Below, one piece after another: positions 30,179 through 41,031 of a stretch of 64,000 nt of DNA. Position numbers and translations under genes: made by a program. The DNA is from Crocinitomicaceae bacterium (GTDB taxonomy: Bacteria > Bacteroidota > Bacteroidia > Flavobacteriales_D > Crocinitomicaceae), in the NCBI GenBank assembly GCA_024639405.1, contig JAHEIL010000048.1, positions 1 to 64,000 of the forward strand, written 5' to 3'. The first letter of the stretch is position 1. Every line of letters begins with the position of its first letter. The notes under the pieces are model-generated. The model made no database searches. It was not told where the DNA came from and saw only the letters and a program-made list of their open reading frames with translations.

Positions 30179-30733
30179 TTATTTTTTACCTGCAGATTTA
30201 CCAGCTTTTCTTCTAATTTCTTCACCTAAGAAGCGAATACCTTTTCCTTTGTAAGGTTCAGGTTTGCGAAGGGAACGAATTTTGGCAGCGACCTGGCCCA
30301 AAAGTTGTTTATCGTACGATTCTAACGTAACAACAGGTGCCTTACCCTTTTGGGTGTCTGCAGATACCTTAATTTCATTAGGAACTTCTAAAATAATAGC
30401 GTGAGAGTATCCCAATGCTAATTCCAACTGTTGACCAGTTGCTGTAGCACGGTAACCTACACCGATTACTTCTAATTCCTTTTTGTACCCTTCCGATACA
30501 CCTACAACCATGTTCTGCAATAAAGCGCGGTATAAACCATGCTTTGCACGGTGTGCAGGCGCGTCTGATTCGCGGCTGAAAGTTATTGTGTTGTCCTCAA
30601 TTAATAAAGTAACACATGAATCGATTTCTTGTGTTAATTCACCTTTAGGACCCTTAACGGTAACAATGTTTCCGTTTAACTTTACGTCTACTCCACTCGG
30701 GATGTTAACTGGGGATTTACCTATCCTTGACAT
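30179..30733 (-). CDS. rplF: 50S ribosomal protein L6
   Basis: uL6, near the GTPase-associated region. 184 aa: duplicated L6 fold, with MSRIGKSPVNIPSGVDVKLN at the start, GVSEGYKKELEVIGVGYRA in the middle and the signature RKPEPYKGKGIRFLGEEIRR near the C-terminus. Confidence 0.97.
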   Translation of the reverse strand: MSRIGKSPVNIPSGVDVKLNGNIVTVKGPKGELTQEIDSCVTLLIEDNTITFSRESDAPAHRAKHGLYRALLQNMVVGVSEGYKKELEVIGVGYRATATGQQLELALGYSHAIILEVPNEIKVSADTQKGKAPVVTLESYDKQLLGQVAAKIRSLRKPEPYKGKGIRFLGEEIRRKAGKSAGKK

Positions 30734-30751
30734 TTCTAACTATTCTTAAAA

Positions 30752-31150
30752 TTAATATACGTAGCAAAGAACTTCTCCACCTACGTTGTGTTTTCTTGCT
30801 TCTTTATCAGTAATTACACCTTTTGAAGTAGAGACGATTGCAATACCCAAACCGTTTAATACACGTGGCATTTCAACTGCACCGCTGTATTTTCTTAAAC
30901 CTGGTCTTGAAGCTCTTTGCAATTTAGTAATTGCAGGAACTTTTGTTGATGGGTTATACTTCAAGGCAATTTTGATAATACCTTGTTTGTCATCTTCTTC
31001 AAATTTGTAATTTGTGATGTATCCTTGATCGAATAAAATTTGTGTCATAGCACGTTTTACATTCGAGCTTGGAATTTCTACCATTTTCAAACCTGCTGAA
31101 CTCGCATTACGAATTCGGGTTAGAAAATCTGCTATAGGATCTGTATTCAT
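30752..31150 (-). CDS. rpsH: 30S ribosomal protein S8
   Basis: uS8, a central-domain 16S-binding protein; it is the translational repressor of the spc operon in E. coli, not shown here. 132 aa: [20 protein letters not shown], then [11 protein letters not shown] and the C-terminal [20 protein letters not shown]-type block with GEVLCYVY. Confidence 0.97.
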   Translation of the reverse strand: MNTDPIADFLTRIRNASSAGLKMVEIPSSNVKRAMTQILFDQGYITNYKFEEDDKQGIIKIALKYNPSTKVPAITKLQRASRPGLRKYSGAVEMPRVLNGLGIAIVSTSKGVITDKEARKHNVGGEVLCYVY

Positions 31151-31173
31151 AATATTCCTACTTAATGTTTAAA

Positions 31174-31488
31174 TTACCAACTTGCTTTTTTAACTCCTGG
31201 GATTTTACCAGATAAAGCCATTTCACGGAAAGTTACCCTTGAAAGACCAAACTGGCGCATATAACCTCTAGGTCTTCCTGTCAAACCACAACGGTTATGA
31301 ACACGAATTTTAGAAGAATTTGCAGGCAATTTTTGAATTGCCATCATTGCATCCCACTTAGCTGCTTGAATTTCTTCAGAAGTGTCAGTTGACTTTAAAA
31401 TTTTTGTCAACTCTTCACGTTTCTTAGCATATCTAACAACCATTTTTTCTCTTTTGCGCTCACGCGCTTTCATTGATTCTTTTGCCAT
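31174..31488 (-). CDS. rpsN: 30S ribosomal protein S14, long zinc-free form
   Basis: uS14 of the small-subunit head. 104 aa, longer than the ~89 aa form common in Bacteroidota because of a helical insertion around 35-55 ([20 protein letters not shown]). The core [20 protein letters not shown] and the C-terminal [15 protein letters not shown] are intact. The CxxC zinc motif is absent. Confidence 0.96.
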   Translation of the reverse strand: MAKESMKARERKREKMVVRYAKKREELTKILKSTDTSEEIQAAKWDAMMAIQKLPANSSKIRVHNRCGLTGRPRGYMRQFGLSRVTFREMALSGKIPGVKKASW

Positions 31489-31494
31489 TTCTAC

Positions 31495-32046
31495 TTATTT
31501 TTTAATAAATGGGAAACCAAATGCATCTAACAAAGCCATTGCTTCTTCATCACTATCAGCAGAAGTAACAAATGTAATATCCATACCTAATATACGGTTT
31601 ACTTTATCAATGTCAATTTCTGGGAAAATGATGTGTTCCTTGATACCCAAGTTGAAATTTCCACGACCATCAAATCCTTTTGGATTGATACCACGGAAAT
31701 CACGTGTTCTTGGTAAAGCAACAGCAATTAAACGATCAAGAAAATCATACATTTTCTCACCTCTTAATGTTACTTTCGTACCAATTGGCATTCCTTTTCT
31801 TAGCTTAAAGTTAGAGATGTCCTTTTTTGAAATTGTCGTAATCGCTTTTTGACCAGCAATTCTTGACAAATCTACTACAGCATTATCAATTAACTTTTTA
31901 TCCGCTACTGCGTCTCCCATTCCTTGGCTCAACACAATTTTCTCAAGTTTAGGTACTCTCATAATTGTTTTGTACCCGAACTTTTCAGTTAATGCAGGAA
32001 TAATCTCAGCATTGTACTTTTCTTTAAGTCTTGGTGAATAACTCAT
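31495..32046 (-). CDS. rplE: 50S ribosomal protein L5
   Basis: uL5, which binds 5S rRNA and contacts P-site tRNA. 183 aa with [40 protein letters not shown], the [19 protein letters not shown] block and the C-terminal [12 protein letters not shown]. The start overlaps the rplX stop by 1 nt. Confidence 0.97.
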   Translation of the reverse strand: MSYSPRLKEKYNAEIIPALTEKFGYKTIMRVPKLEKIVLSQGMGDAVADKKLIDNAVVDLSRIAGQKAITTISKKDISNFKLRKGMPIGTKVTLRGEKMYDFLDRLIAVALPRTRDFRGINPKGFDGRGNFNLGIKEHIIFPEIDIDKVNRILGMDITFVTSADSDEEAMALLDAFGFPFIKK

Positions 32047-32363
32047 TACTTAATCTCCTCCCCTGATTTTTTTGAATAACGAACTAATTTTCCTTCTGTG
32101 TTAACTTTACGGCCAATGCGTGTAGCTTGACCTTTAACAACGTTCATAAGGTTTGAAATGTGGATACCGGCTTCCTTCTCCACTATTCCTCCTTGAGGAT
32201 CTGCTGCACTTGGTTTAGCGTGTTTCTTAACTAAGTTAACACCTTCAACAATTGCACGCATTTTTTTTCTGTCTATAGTAAGGACTTTGCCTTCTTGACC
32301 TTTTGATTCACCGCTAATTACTTTAACAGTGTCACCTACTTTAATGTGTAATTTCTGTTGCAT
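32046..32363 (-). CDS. rplX: 50S ribosomal protein L24
   Basis: uL24, an assembly initiator near the exit tunnel. 105 aa: KOW motif at the start ([22 protein letters not shown]), then [18 protein letters not shown] and [15 protein letters not shown]. 13 nt after rplN. Confidence 0.96.
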   Translation of the reverse strand: MQQKLHIKVGDTVKVISGESKGQEGKVLTIDRKKMRAIVEGVNLVKKHAKPSAADPQGGIVEKEAGIHISNLMNVVKGQATRIGRKVNTEGKLVRYSKKSGEEIK

Positions 32364-32376
32364 AACTTCAATTAGT

Positions 32377-32745
32377 TTAAAGTACCTCAGGAGCTAATGA
32401 AACAACTTTCATATAGTTGTTTTCACGCAGCTCACGAGCAACTGGTCCGAAAATACGAGTTCCTCTCATTTCACCCGCTTGATTTAAGATAACGCAAGCG
32501 TTATCATCAAAACGAATATAAGAACCATCCGCACGGCGTACTTCTTTTTTTGTTCTTACTACTACTGCCTTGGCTACCGTTCCCTTTTTGACGGCACCAG
32601 AGGGCATTGCACTCTTAACAGCGACTACGATTTTATCTCCTACGGAAGCATAACGTCTTTTCGTACCGCCTAAAACGCGGATTACTAATACAGTTTTTGC
32701 TCCAGAGTTATCTGCGACTGCAAGTCTTGATTCTGTTTGTATCAT
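32377..32745 (-). CDS. rplN: 50S ribosomal protein L14
   Basis: uL14 at the subunit interface, contacting L19 and 16S helix 44. 122 aa: [40 protein letters not shown] and the C-terminal [14 protein letters not shown]. Family length is exactly about 122. Confidence 0.98.
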   Translation of the reverse strand: MIQTESRLAVADNSGAKTVLVIRVLGGTKRRYASVGDKIVVAVKSAMPSGAVKKGTVAKAVVVRTKKEVRRADGSYIRFDDNACVILNQAGEMRGTRIFGPVARELRENNYMKVVSLAPEVL

Positions 32746-32754
32746 TACTAAAAC

Positions 32755-33012
32755 TTATTTAGCTCGTTCAATAATTTCCACCAATCTCCAGTTCTTTGAT
32801 TTACTCAAAGGACGTGTTTCCATGATTTTAACTGTATCACCTTCGTTACAGTCATTGTTTTCATCGTGGGCGACAAATTTAGTAGTTTTTTTGACAAACT
32901 TACCATATTTTGGATGTTTTACTTTACGCTCTACAGAAACTACAATAGATTTCTGCATTTTATTGCTTGTAACGACTCCAACTCGCTCTTTTCTTAAATT
33001 ACGCTTTTCCAT
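32755..33012 (-). CDS. rpsQ: 30S ribosomal protein S17
   Basis: uS17, OB-fold 16S-binding protein. 85 aa: [40 protein letters not shown] and the signature [20 protein letters not shown]. It follows rpmC after a 32-nt gap without a clear structure. Confidence 0.97.
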   Translation of the reverse strand: MEKRNLRKERVGVVTSNKMQKSIVVSVERKVKHPKYGKFVKKTTKFVAHDENNDCNEGDTVKIMETRPLSKSKNWRLVEIIERAK

Positions 33013-33044
33013 GTCAAGCTAATTTCATTTGTTTAAACAAGCAA

Positions 33045-33239
33045 CTAAGCCTGTGCTTCACGTTTAGTTAATTCAGTATTCAATCTTGCGATTGTTTTTC
33101 TGACATCTCGAATCTGTATAGGATTCTCCATTGGCGCAACACTGTGCGACAATTTCATCTTAGCTAGTTGCTCAGACAAGTCCGATATACGTTTCTTAAC
33201 GTCTTCAACTGAAAGCTTTGTGATTTCTTGCTGCTTCAT
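33045..33239 (-). CDS. rpmC: 50S ribosomal protein L29
   Basis: uL29, a two-helix protein beside the exit tunnel. 64 aa from MKQQEITKLSVEDVKKRISD; the ORF-track start at 33293 lies inside rplP and is rejected. Core LAKMKLSHSVAPMENPIQIR is followed by DVRKTIARLNTELTKRE. Gap to rplP is 8 nt. Confidence 0.95.
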   Translation of the reverse strand: MKQQEITKLSVEDVKKRISDLSEQLAKMKLSHSVAPMENPIQIRDVRKTIARLNTELTKREAQA

Positions 33240-33247
33240 ATTAATAA

Positions 33248-33676
33248 CTATTTCTCTGGTATAACATAATCGTTGCGGACAACGAATTTGCATTTCACTG
33301 GTAATTTTTGAGCTGCCAAACGCAATGCTTCTTTAGCAATTTCGTATGACACACCATCCGCTTCAAACATGATGCGACCTGGTTTAACTACTGCTACCCA
33401 GTGACTTGGAGCACCTTTACCTTTACCCATACGTACTTCCGCTGGTTTTGAGGTAACTGGTTTGTCTGGGAAAATACGGATCCACACCTTTCCTTCACGT
33501 TTCATGTATCGAGTAACGGCAATACGTGATGCTTCGATTTGGCGTGATGTAATCCATCCAGGCTCCAATGTTTTTAATCCGAAAGATCCGAAAGCAATTG
33601 TACTACCTCTTTGGGCCATACCTCTGTTTCGACTTTTCTGAACTCTTCTAAATTTGGTTCTTTTTGGCTGTAACAT
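33248..33676 (-). CDS. rplP: 50S ribosomal protein L16
   Basis: uL16, needed for A-site function and late assembly. 142 aa: [60 protein letters not shown] and [18 protein letters not shown]. Full family length. Confidence 0.97.
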   Translation of the reverse strand: MLQPKRTKFRRVQKSRNRGMAQRGSTIAFGSFGLKTLEPGWITSRQIEASRIAVTRYMKREGKVWIRIFPDKPVTSKPAEVRMGKGKGAPSHWVAVVKPGRIMFEADGVSYEIAKEALRLAAQKLPVKCKFVVRNDYVIPEK

Positions 33677-33700
33677 CTTCTGTAAATTTTACTGTCCTGT

Positions 33701-34429
33701 TTATTTTTTCTTTCTCTTTGCTCCCATTGGTTTTCTTGACCCTTGACCGTTACCTGCTTTCGCAGCGGCTGCAGCCATTCCAACATTTGGAGAAAGATCG
33801 CGTTTTCCGTAAACTTCGCCTTTGCATATCCACACTTTGATACCCAAACGACCATACGTAGTATGTGCTTCGGAAACTGCATAATCGATGTCAGCTCTGA
33901 ACGTATGTAACGGAGTACGTCCATCTTTGTACATCTCTGAACGAGCCATCTCTGCTCCATTTAAACGTCCGGAAATCTTAACTTTGATCCCTTCAGCTCC
34001 CATGCGCATAGTGCTCGCGATTGCCATTTTAATAGCTCTTCTAAAAGAAATACGCGCTTCTAATTGACGAGCAATTCCATCCGCAACTAAACGAGCATCC
34101 AATTCTGGACGTTTCACCTCGAAAATGTTAATTTGGATTTCTTTTTTCGTTAATTTTTTTAACTCCTCTTTTAGTTTATCTACTTCTTGTCCACCTTTAC
34201 CAATAATAACTCCAGGACGAGCTGTGTTGATCGTAACAGTAACAAGTTTAAGTGTTCTCTCGATAATAATTTTCGCGATACTAGCTCTAGATAAACGAGC
34301 ATTAAGGTATTTACGGATTTGATCATCTTCGATGATTTTATCTCTGTAATTATCCCCTCCATACCAGTTAGACTCCCATCCGTGGATGAAACCAAGTCTA
34401 TTTCCTATTGGATTTGTTTTTTGTCCCAT
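33701..34429 (-). CDS. rpsC: 30S ribosomal protein S3
   Basis: uS3 at the mRNA entry site; contributes to ribosomal helicase activity. 242 aa: N-terminal [22 protein letters not shown] domain with [19 protein letters not shown], and C-terminal domain with [20 protein letters not shown] and [19 protein letters not shown] basic tail ends [12 protein letters not shown]. Confidence 0.97.
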   Translation of the reverse strand: MGQKTNPIGNRLGFIHGWESNWYGGDNYRDKIIEDDQIRKYLNARLSRASIAKIIIERTLKLVTVTINTARPGVIIGKGGQEVDKLKEELKKLTKKEIQINIFEVKRPELDARLVADGIARQLEARISFRRAIKMAIASTMRMGAEGIKVKISGRLNGAEMARSEMYKDGRTPLHTFRADIDYAVSEAHTTYGRLGIKVWICKGEVYGKRDLSPNVGMAAAAAKAGNGQGSRKPMGAKRKKK

Positions 34430-34438
34430 TCTATCTAC

Positions 34439-34834
34439 TTATTTTGCACCATCAACTACAATGGTAACATGGTTTGATCTTTTTCTTACTCTGTGCGCTC
34501 TACCTTGAGGAGCAGCTTGAATTCTTTTCAACATAGCACCACCACCAACTTCAATTGATCGAACTACCAATGTTTCTTCTTCAATGCTTTTACCCTCGTT
34601 TTTTTGTTCCCAGTTCGCAATTGCTGAACGCAATAACTTACCTAAACTAGTTGACGCATCTTTCGCATTATGTTGCAATATATTTAGAGCTTTATTTACT
34701 TCAACTCCCCTTACAAGATCTGCAACTAATCTCATCTTTCTTGGAGCGATAGGCGAATCGTTCAAACGTGCAATTGCCGTTGTACTTTTCGTCTGCTTCA
34801 AATTTTCAGCTCTTAACCTTTTTCTAGCACCCAT
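34439..34834 (-). CDS. rplV: 50S ribosomal protein L22
   Basis: uL22, whose beta hairpin lines the exit tunnel (macrolide resistance site in other species). 131 aa: LNDSPIAPRKMRLVADLVRG and hairpin region KRIQAAPQGRAHRVRKRSNH. No deletion in the hairpin is apparent. Confidence 0.97.
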   Translation of the reverse strand: MGARKRLRAENLKQTKSTTAIARLNDSPIAPRKMRLVADLVRGVEVNKALNILQHNAKDASTSLGKLLRSAIANWEQKNEGKSIEEETLVVRSIEVGGGAMLKRIQAAPQGRAHRVRKRSNHVTIVVDGAK

Positions 34835-34852
34835 GACTTTGCTATTTAAATT

Positions 34853-35131
34853 CTATCTTTTTTTATCTTTTTTATTCCCTCCATGGCCACGGAAATTTCG
34901 TGTAGGTGAAAACTCACCTAACTTATGACCAACCATGTTTTCACTTACGAAAACTGGAATAAACTTATTACCATTGTGTACGGCAAACGTTAACCCGACG
35001 AAGTCAGGAGTTATAGTTGAAGCACGTGACCAAGTTTTGATTACTGCTTTACTACTTGATGCTTGCGCATCATCCACTCGTTTCATTAACTTGTAATGTA
35101 CAAAAGGTGGTTTTTTCAACGAACGACTCAT
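34853..35131 (-). CDS. rpsS: 30S ribosomal protein S19
   Basis: uS19 in the small-subunit head. 92 aa: [40 protein letters not shown] and the signature [21 protein letters not shown] in part. It lies 6 nt after rplB. Confidence 0.97.
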   Translation of the reverse strand: MSRSLKKPPFVHYKLMKRVDDAQASSSKAVIKTWSRASTITPDFVGLTFAVHNGNKFIPVFVSENMVGHKLGEFSPTRNFRGHGGNKKDKKR

Positions 35132-35137
35132 ATCTTC

Positions 35138-35962
35138 TTATTTTTTTCTTCTTTCGATGATAAACTTATCTGAATACTTCTTCTTATTACGCGTTTTGTA
35201 ACCTTTAGCTGGCACACCATTACGCGAACGTGGATGACCTCCGGAGTTACGTCCTTCACCACCACCCATTGGGTGATCGACAGGATTCATAACAACACCA
35301 CGTACACGTGGACGGCGACCTAACCAACGAGAGCGTCCTGCTTTACCAGAGACTACTAAGTTGTGTTCAGAATTTGAAACAGAACCGATTGTTGCCATAC
35401 ATGTTGTTAAAATCATTCTAGTTTCACCAGAAGGCATTTTAACAATAGCATAACGACCATCACGTGCGTTCAATTGAGCGTAAGTACCTGCTCCACGAGC
35501 AATAGCACCACCCTTTCCAGGTTTTAATTCAATATTATGAATTACAGTACCTAATGGAATGTCACTTAATAAAAGTGCGTTTCCTACATTAGGCGCAGCA
35601 GATTTTCCAGCTACAACAACATCACCAACTTTTAAACCATTTGGTGCGATAATGTAACGTTTTTCCCCATCTGCATAAAATAACAACGCAATGTTTGCTG
35701 TACGGTTTGGATCATACTCGATCGTTTTAACCGTAGCAGGCACATCATGCTTGTCTCTTTTAAAATCAACGATACGGTATCTTTGTTTATGACCACCACC
35801 CATATAGCGCATCGTCATTCTACCGTCGTTGTTTCGACCTCCAGATTTCTTCATTGGCGCAACAAGGCTCTTTTCAGGAACGTTTGTTGTGATTTCTGAA
35901 TAATCACTGTTGATCTTGTGTCTTTGCCCTGGAGTAATAGGCTTGAATTTTTTAAGACTCAT
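35138..35962 (-). CDS. rplB: 50S ribosomal protein L2
   Basis: uL2, close to the peptidyl-transferase centre and needed for subunit joining. 274 aa: [40 protein letters not shown], and the C-terminal [17 protein letters not shown] with the conserved His. It lies 11 nt after rplW. Confidence 0.98.
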   Translation of the reverse strand: MSLKKFKPITPGQRHKINSDYSEITTNVPEKSLVAPMKKSGGRNNDGRMTMRYMGGGHKQRYRIVDFKRDKHDVPATVKTIEYDPNRTANIALLFYADGEKRYIIAPNGLKVGDVVVAGKSAAPNVGNALLLSDIPLGTVIHNIELKPGKGGAIARGAGTYAQLNARDGRYAIVKMPSGETRMILTTCMATIGSVSNSEHNLVVSGKAGRSRWLGRRPRVRGVVMNPVDHPMGGGEGRNSGGHPRSRNGVPAKGYKTRNKKKYSDKFIIERRKK

Positions 35963-35973
35963 TTGTCAACTAC

Positions 35974-36270
35974 TTAAAAATTATTAAATAAATCAATCGT
36001 TTCTCCTACTGCAACAGTAACAACAGCTTTTTTCCATTGTTTGCTAGGTTGCTCAACGATACCTTTGTTAGTATATTTAACAGAGGATTTTCCACCGCCA
36101 TAATTCATTGTACGAACGTCAGTAATACTTACTCCGTACATTTTCTCGACAGCATTTTTAATTTCTATTTTGTTTGCCTTCTTATCAACTGCAAAAGTAA
36201 AACGATTAAATTTTTCGCTTGCTCCTGTAGCTTTCTCAGAGATAATTGGCTTTTTGATAATTGCTTTCAT
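35974..36270 (-). CDS. rplW: 50S ribosomal protein L23
   Basis: uL23 at the exit tunnel, docking site for trigger factor and SRP. 98 aa from MKAIIKKPIISEKATGASEK; the track start at 36276 is a TTG and two ATGs follow (36273, 36270), so the exact start is uncertain by one or two codons. Core FTFAVDKKANKIEIKNAVEK and VRTMNYGGGKSSVKYTNKG. It practically abuts rplD. Confidence 0.95.
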   Translation of the reverse strand: MKAIIKKPIISEKATGASEKFNRFTFAVDKKANKIEIKNAVEKMYGVSITDVRTMNYGGGKSSVKYTNKGIVEQPSKQWKKAVVTVAVGETIDLFNNF

Positions 36271-36276
36271 CATCAA

Positions 36277-36903
36277 TTAGTTTAGAATCTTTTCGATTAC
36301 TTCAATTGAACTTTCTGCCAAAACAACTTTACGTGCATTTAATACATCAAATGTATTAACAGAATCAGCTGTTACGACTTTAACTCTTCCTAGGTTACGA
36401 GATGATAAATAAACATTATCATTTTGGTCACCTAATATCATTAGAACTTTCTCATTCTCTAATTTCAAAGCAGCTAATAACGATTTAAAATCTTTCGTTT
36501 TAGCAGCATCAAATTTAAGATCTTCTAACACCATAATAGCATCACCTTGCGCTTTGTAAGAGAATGCAGATTTACGTGCTAATCTTTTCAATTTGATATT
36601 CAATTTGAAATGATAGTTTCTTGGTCTAGGTCCGAAAATACGTCCACCACCCACACGAGTACCAGATTTAATATTCCCGGCACGAGCTCCACCAGTTCCT
36701 TTTTGTTTCTTAATTTTTCTACTAGATCCAGCGATTTCAGCTCTTTCTTTAGCTTTATGCGTTCCTTGACGACGATTTGCCAAGTGTTGCTTAACATCTA
36801 AATAAATTGCGTGATCGTTTGGTTCAATTCCAAACACTGTATCTGAAAGGGTTACCTTTTTAGAAGTAGCTTTACCTTTCGCGTCAAATACTTTTACTTC
36901 CAT
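36277..36903 (-). CDS. rplD: 50S ribosomal protein L4
   Basis: uL4, whose extended loop lines the tunnel. It represses the S10 operon in E. coli; no such leader can be shown here. 208 aa: basic loop QGTHKAKERAEIAGSSRKIK, KQKGTGGARAGNIKSGTRVG and GGRIFGPRPRNYHFKLN. It overlaps rplC by 1 nt. Confidence 0.97.
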   Translation of the reverse strand: MEVKVFDAKGKATSKKVTLSDTVFGIEPNDHAIYLDVKQHLANRRQGTHKAKERAEIAGSSRKIKKQKGTGGARAGNIKSGTRVGGGRIFGPRPRNYHFKLNIKLKRLARKSAFSYKAQGDAIMVLEDLKFDAAKTKDFKSLLAALKLENEKVLMILGDQNDNVYLSSRNLGRVKVVTADSVNTFDVLNARKVVLAESSIEVIEKILN

Positions 36904-37517
36904 TATTTCAAAATTGTTACGGTTGAACCTTTAGATCCAGGAATTGACCCTTTCACTACTAATAAATTCTTGTCTCCTAGAATTTTCAAAACTTCTAAGT
37001 TTTCCGCTACAACGCGTTTGTTACCCATTTGTCCACCCATGCGCATTCCTTTGAATACACGTGCTGGGTAAGAACAAGCTCCAATAGAACCTGGTGCACG
37101 CAAACGGTTATGTTGTCCGTGAGTTGCTTGTCCAACACCACCAAAACCGTGACGTTTAACAACCCCTTGGAAACCTTTTCCTTTTGAAGTTCCTACGATA
37201 CTAACGTATTCACCTTCCTCGAAGATGTCAACATTAACAAGATCTCCGAGATTAACGTTTTCGAAACCTTTAAATTCAACCAACTTCGCTTTTGGAGTTG
37301 TGTTAGCTTTTTTAAAGTGACCTTTCAATGCGTTTGGAGTATTTTTTTCCTTACGGTCTCCATAACCCAATTGAATAGCCTCGTAACCATCTCTGTCTTG
37401 TGTTTTAACCTGAGTTACAACACAAGGACCCGCTTCTATCACCGTGCATGGCATTGCTTTACCCTCGGCACTGTAGATGCTAGTCATTCCGACTTTTCTA
37501 CCAATAATTCCTGGCAT
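36903..37517 (-). CDS. rplC: 50S ribosomal protein L3
   Basis: uL3, reaching into the peptidyl-transferase centre. 204 aa: [20 protein letters not shown], the loop [20 protein letters not shown] with the conserved Gln, and [20 protein letters not shown]. It follows rpsJ after 18 nt. Confidence 0.97.
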   Translation of the reverse strand: MPGIIGRKVGMTSIYSAEGKAMPCTVIEAGPCVVTQVKTQDRDGYEAIQLGYGDRKEKNTPNALKGHFKKANTTPKAKLVEFKGFENVNLGDLVNVDIFEEGEYVSIVGTSKGKGFQGVVKRHGFGGVGQATHGQHNRLRAPGSIGACSYPARVFKGMRMGGQMGNKRVVAENLEVLKILGDKNLLVVKGSIPGSKGSTVTILK

Positions 37518-37535
37518 ACTTTAACTATTTAATTA

Positions 37536-37841
37536 TTAAACTTTGATTTCTACGTCTACCCCACTTGGCAACTCTAATCTCATTAAAGCATCAACAGTTT
37601 TCGATGAAGAACTGTAGATGTCTAACAATCTTTTGTATGCACATAACTCAAATTGCTCACGCGCTTTTTTGTTAACATGTGGAGATTTTAACACTGTGTA
37701 AATGCGTTTATGAGTTGGCAATGGAATTGGACCACTAACTACTGCACCTGTTGCTTTTACTGTTTTAACGATTTTTTCAGCTGATTTGTCAACTAAGTTG
37801 TAATCGTATGATTTTAATTTGATTCTAATTTTTTGGCTCAT
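37536..37841 (-). CDS. rpsJ: 30S ribosomal protein S10
   Basis: uS10 (NusE), in the small-subunit head and in NusB-boxA antitermination complexes. 101 aa: [40 protein letters not shown] and [20 protein letters not shown]. It comes straight after fusA (11 nt), without tuf between. Confidence 0.97.
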   Translation of the reverse strand: MSQKIRIKLKSYDYNLVDKSAEKIVKTVKATGAVVSGPIPLPTHKRIYTVLKSPHVNKKAREQFELCAYKRLLDIYSSSSKTVDALMRLELPSGVDVEIKV

Positions 37842-37852
37842 TTACCTGAATA

Positions 37853-39958
37853 TTAAGCTGAAACTTTACCATTACTTTTTGCTACTACTTCTTCTGCAAC
37901 ATTTTTAGGTGCTTCAGCGAAGTGAGAGAACTCCATTGTTGAAGTTGCACGACCTGATGAAATTGTACGTAATTGAGTTACGTAACCGAACATTTCAGAT
38001 AATGGAACGTCTGCTTTTAACACTTTAGATCCGTTTTTATCATCCATTCCTTTCATCATACCACGACGACGGTTTAAGTCACCTACAACATCACCCATGT
38101 TTTCTTCTGGAGTGATTACTTCCAATTTCATAATCGGTTCCAATAAAATTGGGCGCGCATTTTTCAATGCAGCTCTATAAGCCATTTTCGCACACAATTC
38201 GAACGACAATGAATCTGAATCGACAGCATGGAAAGAACCATCTAACAATTCAACTTTCATAGCTTCTACTGGGAAACCAGCCATTACTCCATTTTTCATA
38301 GACTCTTTGAATCCTTTTTCAACAGAAGGAACAAATTCACGAGGAATGTTACCACCTTTAATTGAGTTAATGAATTCTAATCCTGATTTCTCTGGATTGT
38401 CTTGTGGACTAATTTTCACAACAATATCAGCAAATTTACCACGACCACCTGATTGTTTTTTGTAAACTTCTCTGTGATCAACAGAAGCAGTAATATCTTC
38501 ACGGTAAGTTACTTGAGGTGCACCTTGGTTTACTTCAACTTTAAACTCACGTTTCAAACGGTCGATAATAATTTCTAAGTGCAACTCACCCATTCCAGAG
38601 ATGATCGTTTGACCAGACTCTTCATCCGTATTTACACGGAAAGTTGGATCTTCCTCAGCTAATTTATTTAAACCTGTAGATAATCTATCTGTATCTGCTT
38701 GCGTTTTAGGTTCAATAGCTACCCCGATAACTGGATCTGGGAAATCCATAGATTCTAATACGATTGGATGACCTTCAGCACATAATGTATCACCTGTACG
38801 AATGTCTTTAAATCCAACAACAGCTCCAATATCTCCAGCACCTAACTCATCAATTTGATTTTGTTTATTTGCGTGCATTTGGAAAATACGAGAAATACGT
38901 TCTTTATTTTCTGAACGTGTATTGTATACATAAGAACCAGCTGGTAAAACACCAGAATATGCTCTTACGAAACATAAACGTCCAACGAAAGGATCCGTTG
39001 CAATTTTAAATGCTAAACCAGCGAATGGCTCATCATAAGAAGGCTGACGCGTAATTGCTTCATCCGTTTTAGGATTGATACCTGTAATTGCTTCAACATC
39101 TAATGGAGAAGGTAAAATTTCCATTACCATATCCAACATTGCTTGAACACCTTTGTTTTTAAAAGAAGAACCACACATCATTGGAACAACTTTACCAGAA
39201 ATTGTAGCTGCACGTAATGCATTTAAAATTTCTCTTTCTGTCAATGAATTTTCGTCTTCGAAGAATTTCTCCATCAACGTTTCATCAAATTCAGCAACTG
39301 CTTCCAATAATTCACTTCTTAATCTTCTTGCATCTTCAATGATATCAGCAGGAATTTCAACTTCTTGGAAAGTCATTCCCATGTCGTTATCATTCCAAAC
39401 AATACCTTTAAAGTTAATCAAATCAACAACTCCTTTGAAGTTGTCTTCATCACCGATGTTGATTTGTAATGGCAATGCGTGACTTCCTAACATTTCTTTT
39501 ACCTGACGGCAAACATTTAAGAAATCAGCTCCTTGACGGTCCATTTTATTAACGAAACCAATACGAGGAACGTTATAATTGTTTGCCAAACGCCAGTTTG
39601 TTTCAGATTGTGGCTCAACACCATCAACTGCTGAAAACAAGAACACTAAACCGTCTAATACTCTTAACGAACGATTCACCTCAACTGTAAAGTCAACGTG
39701 TCCCGGTGTGTCAATGATATTAATATGGTAATCTTGTCCTCTATATTTCCAACCAACTGTAGTTGCAGCAGAAGTAATTGTAATACCTCTTTCTTGCTCT
39801 TGCTCCATCCAGTCCATTGTAGCTCCTCCGTCGTGTACCTCACCAATTTTGTGATTTACCCCAGAGTAGAAAAGGATTCTTTCTGTTGTAGTGGTTTTTC
39901 CAGCATCAATGTGAGCTGCAATACCAATGTTACGTGTAAATTTAAGATCTCTAGCCAT
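37853..39958 (-). CDS. fusA: Elongation factor G
   Basis: Translocation GTPase. 701 aa. G1 motif [16 protein letters not shown] (15-30), switch [14 protein letters not shown] (G4), domain II, domain III, the domain IV loop ([13 protein letters not shown]), and domain V ending in a variable tail. Full-length EF-G1 type. It lies between rpsG (5 nt) and rpsJ (11 nt). Confidence 0.98.
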   Translation of the reverse strand: MARDLKFTRNIGIAAHIDAGKTTTTERILFYSGVNHKIGEVHDGGATMDWMEQEQERGITITSAATTVGWKYRGQDYHINIIDTPGHVDFTVEVNRSLRVLDGLVFLFSAVDGVEPQSETNWRLANNYNVPRIGFVNKMDRQGADFLNVCRQVKEMLGSHALPLQINIGDEDNFKGVVDLINFKGIVWNDNDMGMTFQEVEIPADIIEDARRLRSELLEAVAEFDETLMEKFFEDENSLTEREILNALRAATISGKVVPMMCGSSFKNKGVQAMLDMVMEILPSPLDVEAITGINPKTDEAITRQPSYDEPFAGLAFKIATDPFVGRLCFVRAYSGVLPAGSYVYNTRSENKERISRIFQMHANKQNQIDELGAGDIGAVVGFKDIRTGDTLCAEGHPIVLESMDFPDPVIGVAIEPKTQADTDRLSTGLNKLAEEDPTFRVNTDEESGQTIISGMGELHLEIIIDRLKREFKVEVNQGAPQVTYREDITASVDHREVYKKQSGGRGKFADIVVKISPQDNPEKSGLEFINSIKGGNIPREFVPSVEKGFKESMKNGVMAGFPVEAMKVELLDGSFHAVDSDSLSFELCAKMAYRAALKNARPILLEPIMKLEVITPEENMGDVVGDLNRRRGMMKGMDDKNGSKVLKADVPLSEMFGYVTQLRTISSGRATSTMEFSHFAEAPKNVAEEVVAKSNGKVSA

Positions 39959-39963
39959 ATCAA

Positions 39964-40434
39964 TTAAAATCTAAAGTGTGAGAATGCTTTGTTAGCCTCA
40001 GCCATTCTTAATGTATCTTCTTTTTTCTTGTAGGCAGCACCTTCTTCTTTCGAAGCAGCAATGATTTCAGACGCTAATTTACCAGCCATCGTTTTCTCAT
40101 TACGTTTACGTGAGTAACCAATTAACCATTTCATTGCTAAAGAAGCTTTTCTTTCTTCACGAACTGGTGTAGGGATTTGGAATGTAGCTCCACCAACACG
40201 ACGACTACGAACCTCAACACTTGGTGTAACATTTTCCAATGCTTTTCTCCAAACGTCTAATCCTGCTTGGTCTTCAATTTTTTTATCTACGATTTCGATT
40301 GCCTCGTAGAATATTTTAAATGCTAAATTCTTTTTCCCGTCGTACATTAAGTTATTAACGAATTTTGTTACAACAACATCGTTAAACTTTGGATCCGGGA
40401 GAATGGCAATTTTCTTGGCTTTTCTTCTTCTCAT
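39964..40434 (-). CDS. rpsG: 30S ribosomal protein S7
   Basis: uS7, primary binder of the 16S 3' major domain, at the E-site side of the head. 156 aa: [40 protein letters not shown] and [20 protein letters not shown] ending NKAFSHFRF. It follows rpsL by 16 nt. Confidence 0.97.
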   Translation of the reverse strand: MRRRKAKKIAILPDPKFNDVVVTKFVNNLMYDGKKNLAFKIFYEAIEIVDKKIEDQAGLDVWRKALENVTPSVEVRSRRVGGATFQIPTPVREERKASLAMKWLIGYSRKRNEKTMAGKLASEIIAASKEEGAAYKKKEDTLRMAEANKAFSHFRF

Positions 40435-40450
40435 CTCTTAAAAGCTTTAA

Positions 40451-40828
40451 TTATTTTTGTTTAGGTCTTTTCGTTCCATACTTAGAACGACGTTGTGTTC
40501 TTCCTTCTACTCCAGCTGTATCTTCAGCTCCTCGTACGATGTGGTATCTAACCCCTGGAAGATCTTTTACTCTTCCTCCTCGTACAAGCACCAAAGAGTG
40601 CTCTTGTAAATTGTGACCTTCACCACCGATATAAGCGTTGACTTCCTTTCCGTTAGTCAAACGCACCCTTGCAACTTTACGCATTGCAGAGTTCGGCTTT
40701 TTAGGAGTAGTGGTGTAAACACGTACACATACCCCTTTACGCTGTGGACAAGAATCAAGTGCAGCAGATTTACTCTTCTTCACTACCGCTGTTCTTCCTT
40801 TGCGAACTAATTGTTGAATAGTTGGCAT
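40451..40828 (-). CDS. rpsL: 30S ribosomal protein S12
   Basis: uS12 in the decoding centre. 125 aa. [16 protein letters not shown] carries Lys at 43, and [17 protein letters not shown] has Lys88 and the Asp89 that is methylthiolated in other species; both lysines are the streptomycin-sensitive state. First gene of the roughly 17-kb leftward superoperon, preceded by a strong promoter and leader hairpin. Confidence 0.98.
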   Translation of the reverse strand: MPTIQQLVRKGRTAVVKKSKSAALDSCPQRKGVCVRVYTTTPKKPNSAMRKVARVRLTNGKEVNAYIGGEGHNLQEHSLVLVRGGRVKDLPGVRYHIVRGAEDTAGVEGRTQRRSKYGTKRPKQK

Positions 40829-40860
40829 AAAATACTCTTAATTTTATAAATAAATAAATT

Positions 40861-40882
40861 CCCCCAAACACACTTTGAGGGG
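40861..40882 (-). promoter_or_regulatory. 5'-leader hairpin of the rpsL superoperon
   Basis: Minus-strand stem CCCTCAAA / TTTGGGGG, 8 bp including one T-G pair, with a GTGTG loop. It begins within a few bases of the expected transcription start. It may protect the 5' end or regulate. No T run follows, so termination is unlikely. Confidence 0.5.
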
Positions 40883-40884
40883 TG

Positions 40885-40914
40885 CAAAGATAAACAATTA
40901 TTTTTATAAACCAA
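40885..40914 (-). promoter_or_regulatory. Promoter of the ribosomal-protein superoperon
   Basis: Minus strand: TTG (40912-40914), a 19-nt spacer, then TATCTTTG (40885-40892). This is a full match with the same spacing as both rRNA promoters and the tRNA promoter. The leader to the rpsL ATG is about 50 nt. Confidence 0.8.
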
Positions 40915-40986
40915 CTAGTTAGCTAAAAAAGATGATTTTTTTCACATTTAAGTGTTTGCATCTTTATTTTAGAAATTTTGAAATAA

Positions 40987-41010
40987 AAAAAGCGCCTATT
41001 AAGCGCTTTT
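40987..41010 (-). terminator. Terminator after the disrupted outer-membrane gene
   Basis: AAAAGCGC / GCGCTTTT-type stem with a 7-nt loop, A and T runs on both sides. It lies 20 nt beyond the stop at 41032 and upstream of the rpsL promoter. Confidence 0.78.
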
Positions 41011-41031
41011 AATTTTATACAGGAAAATTAA

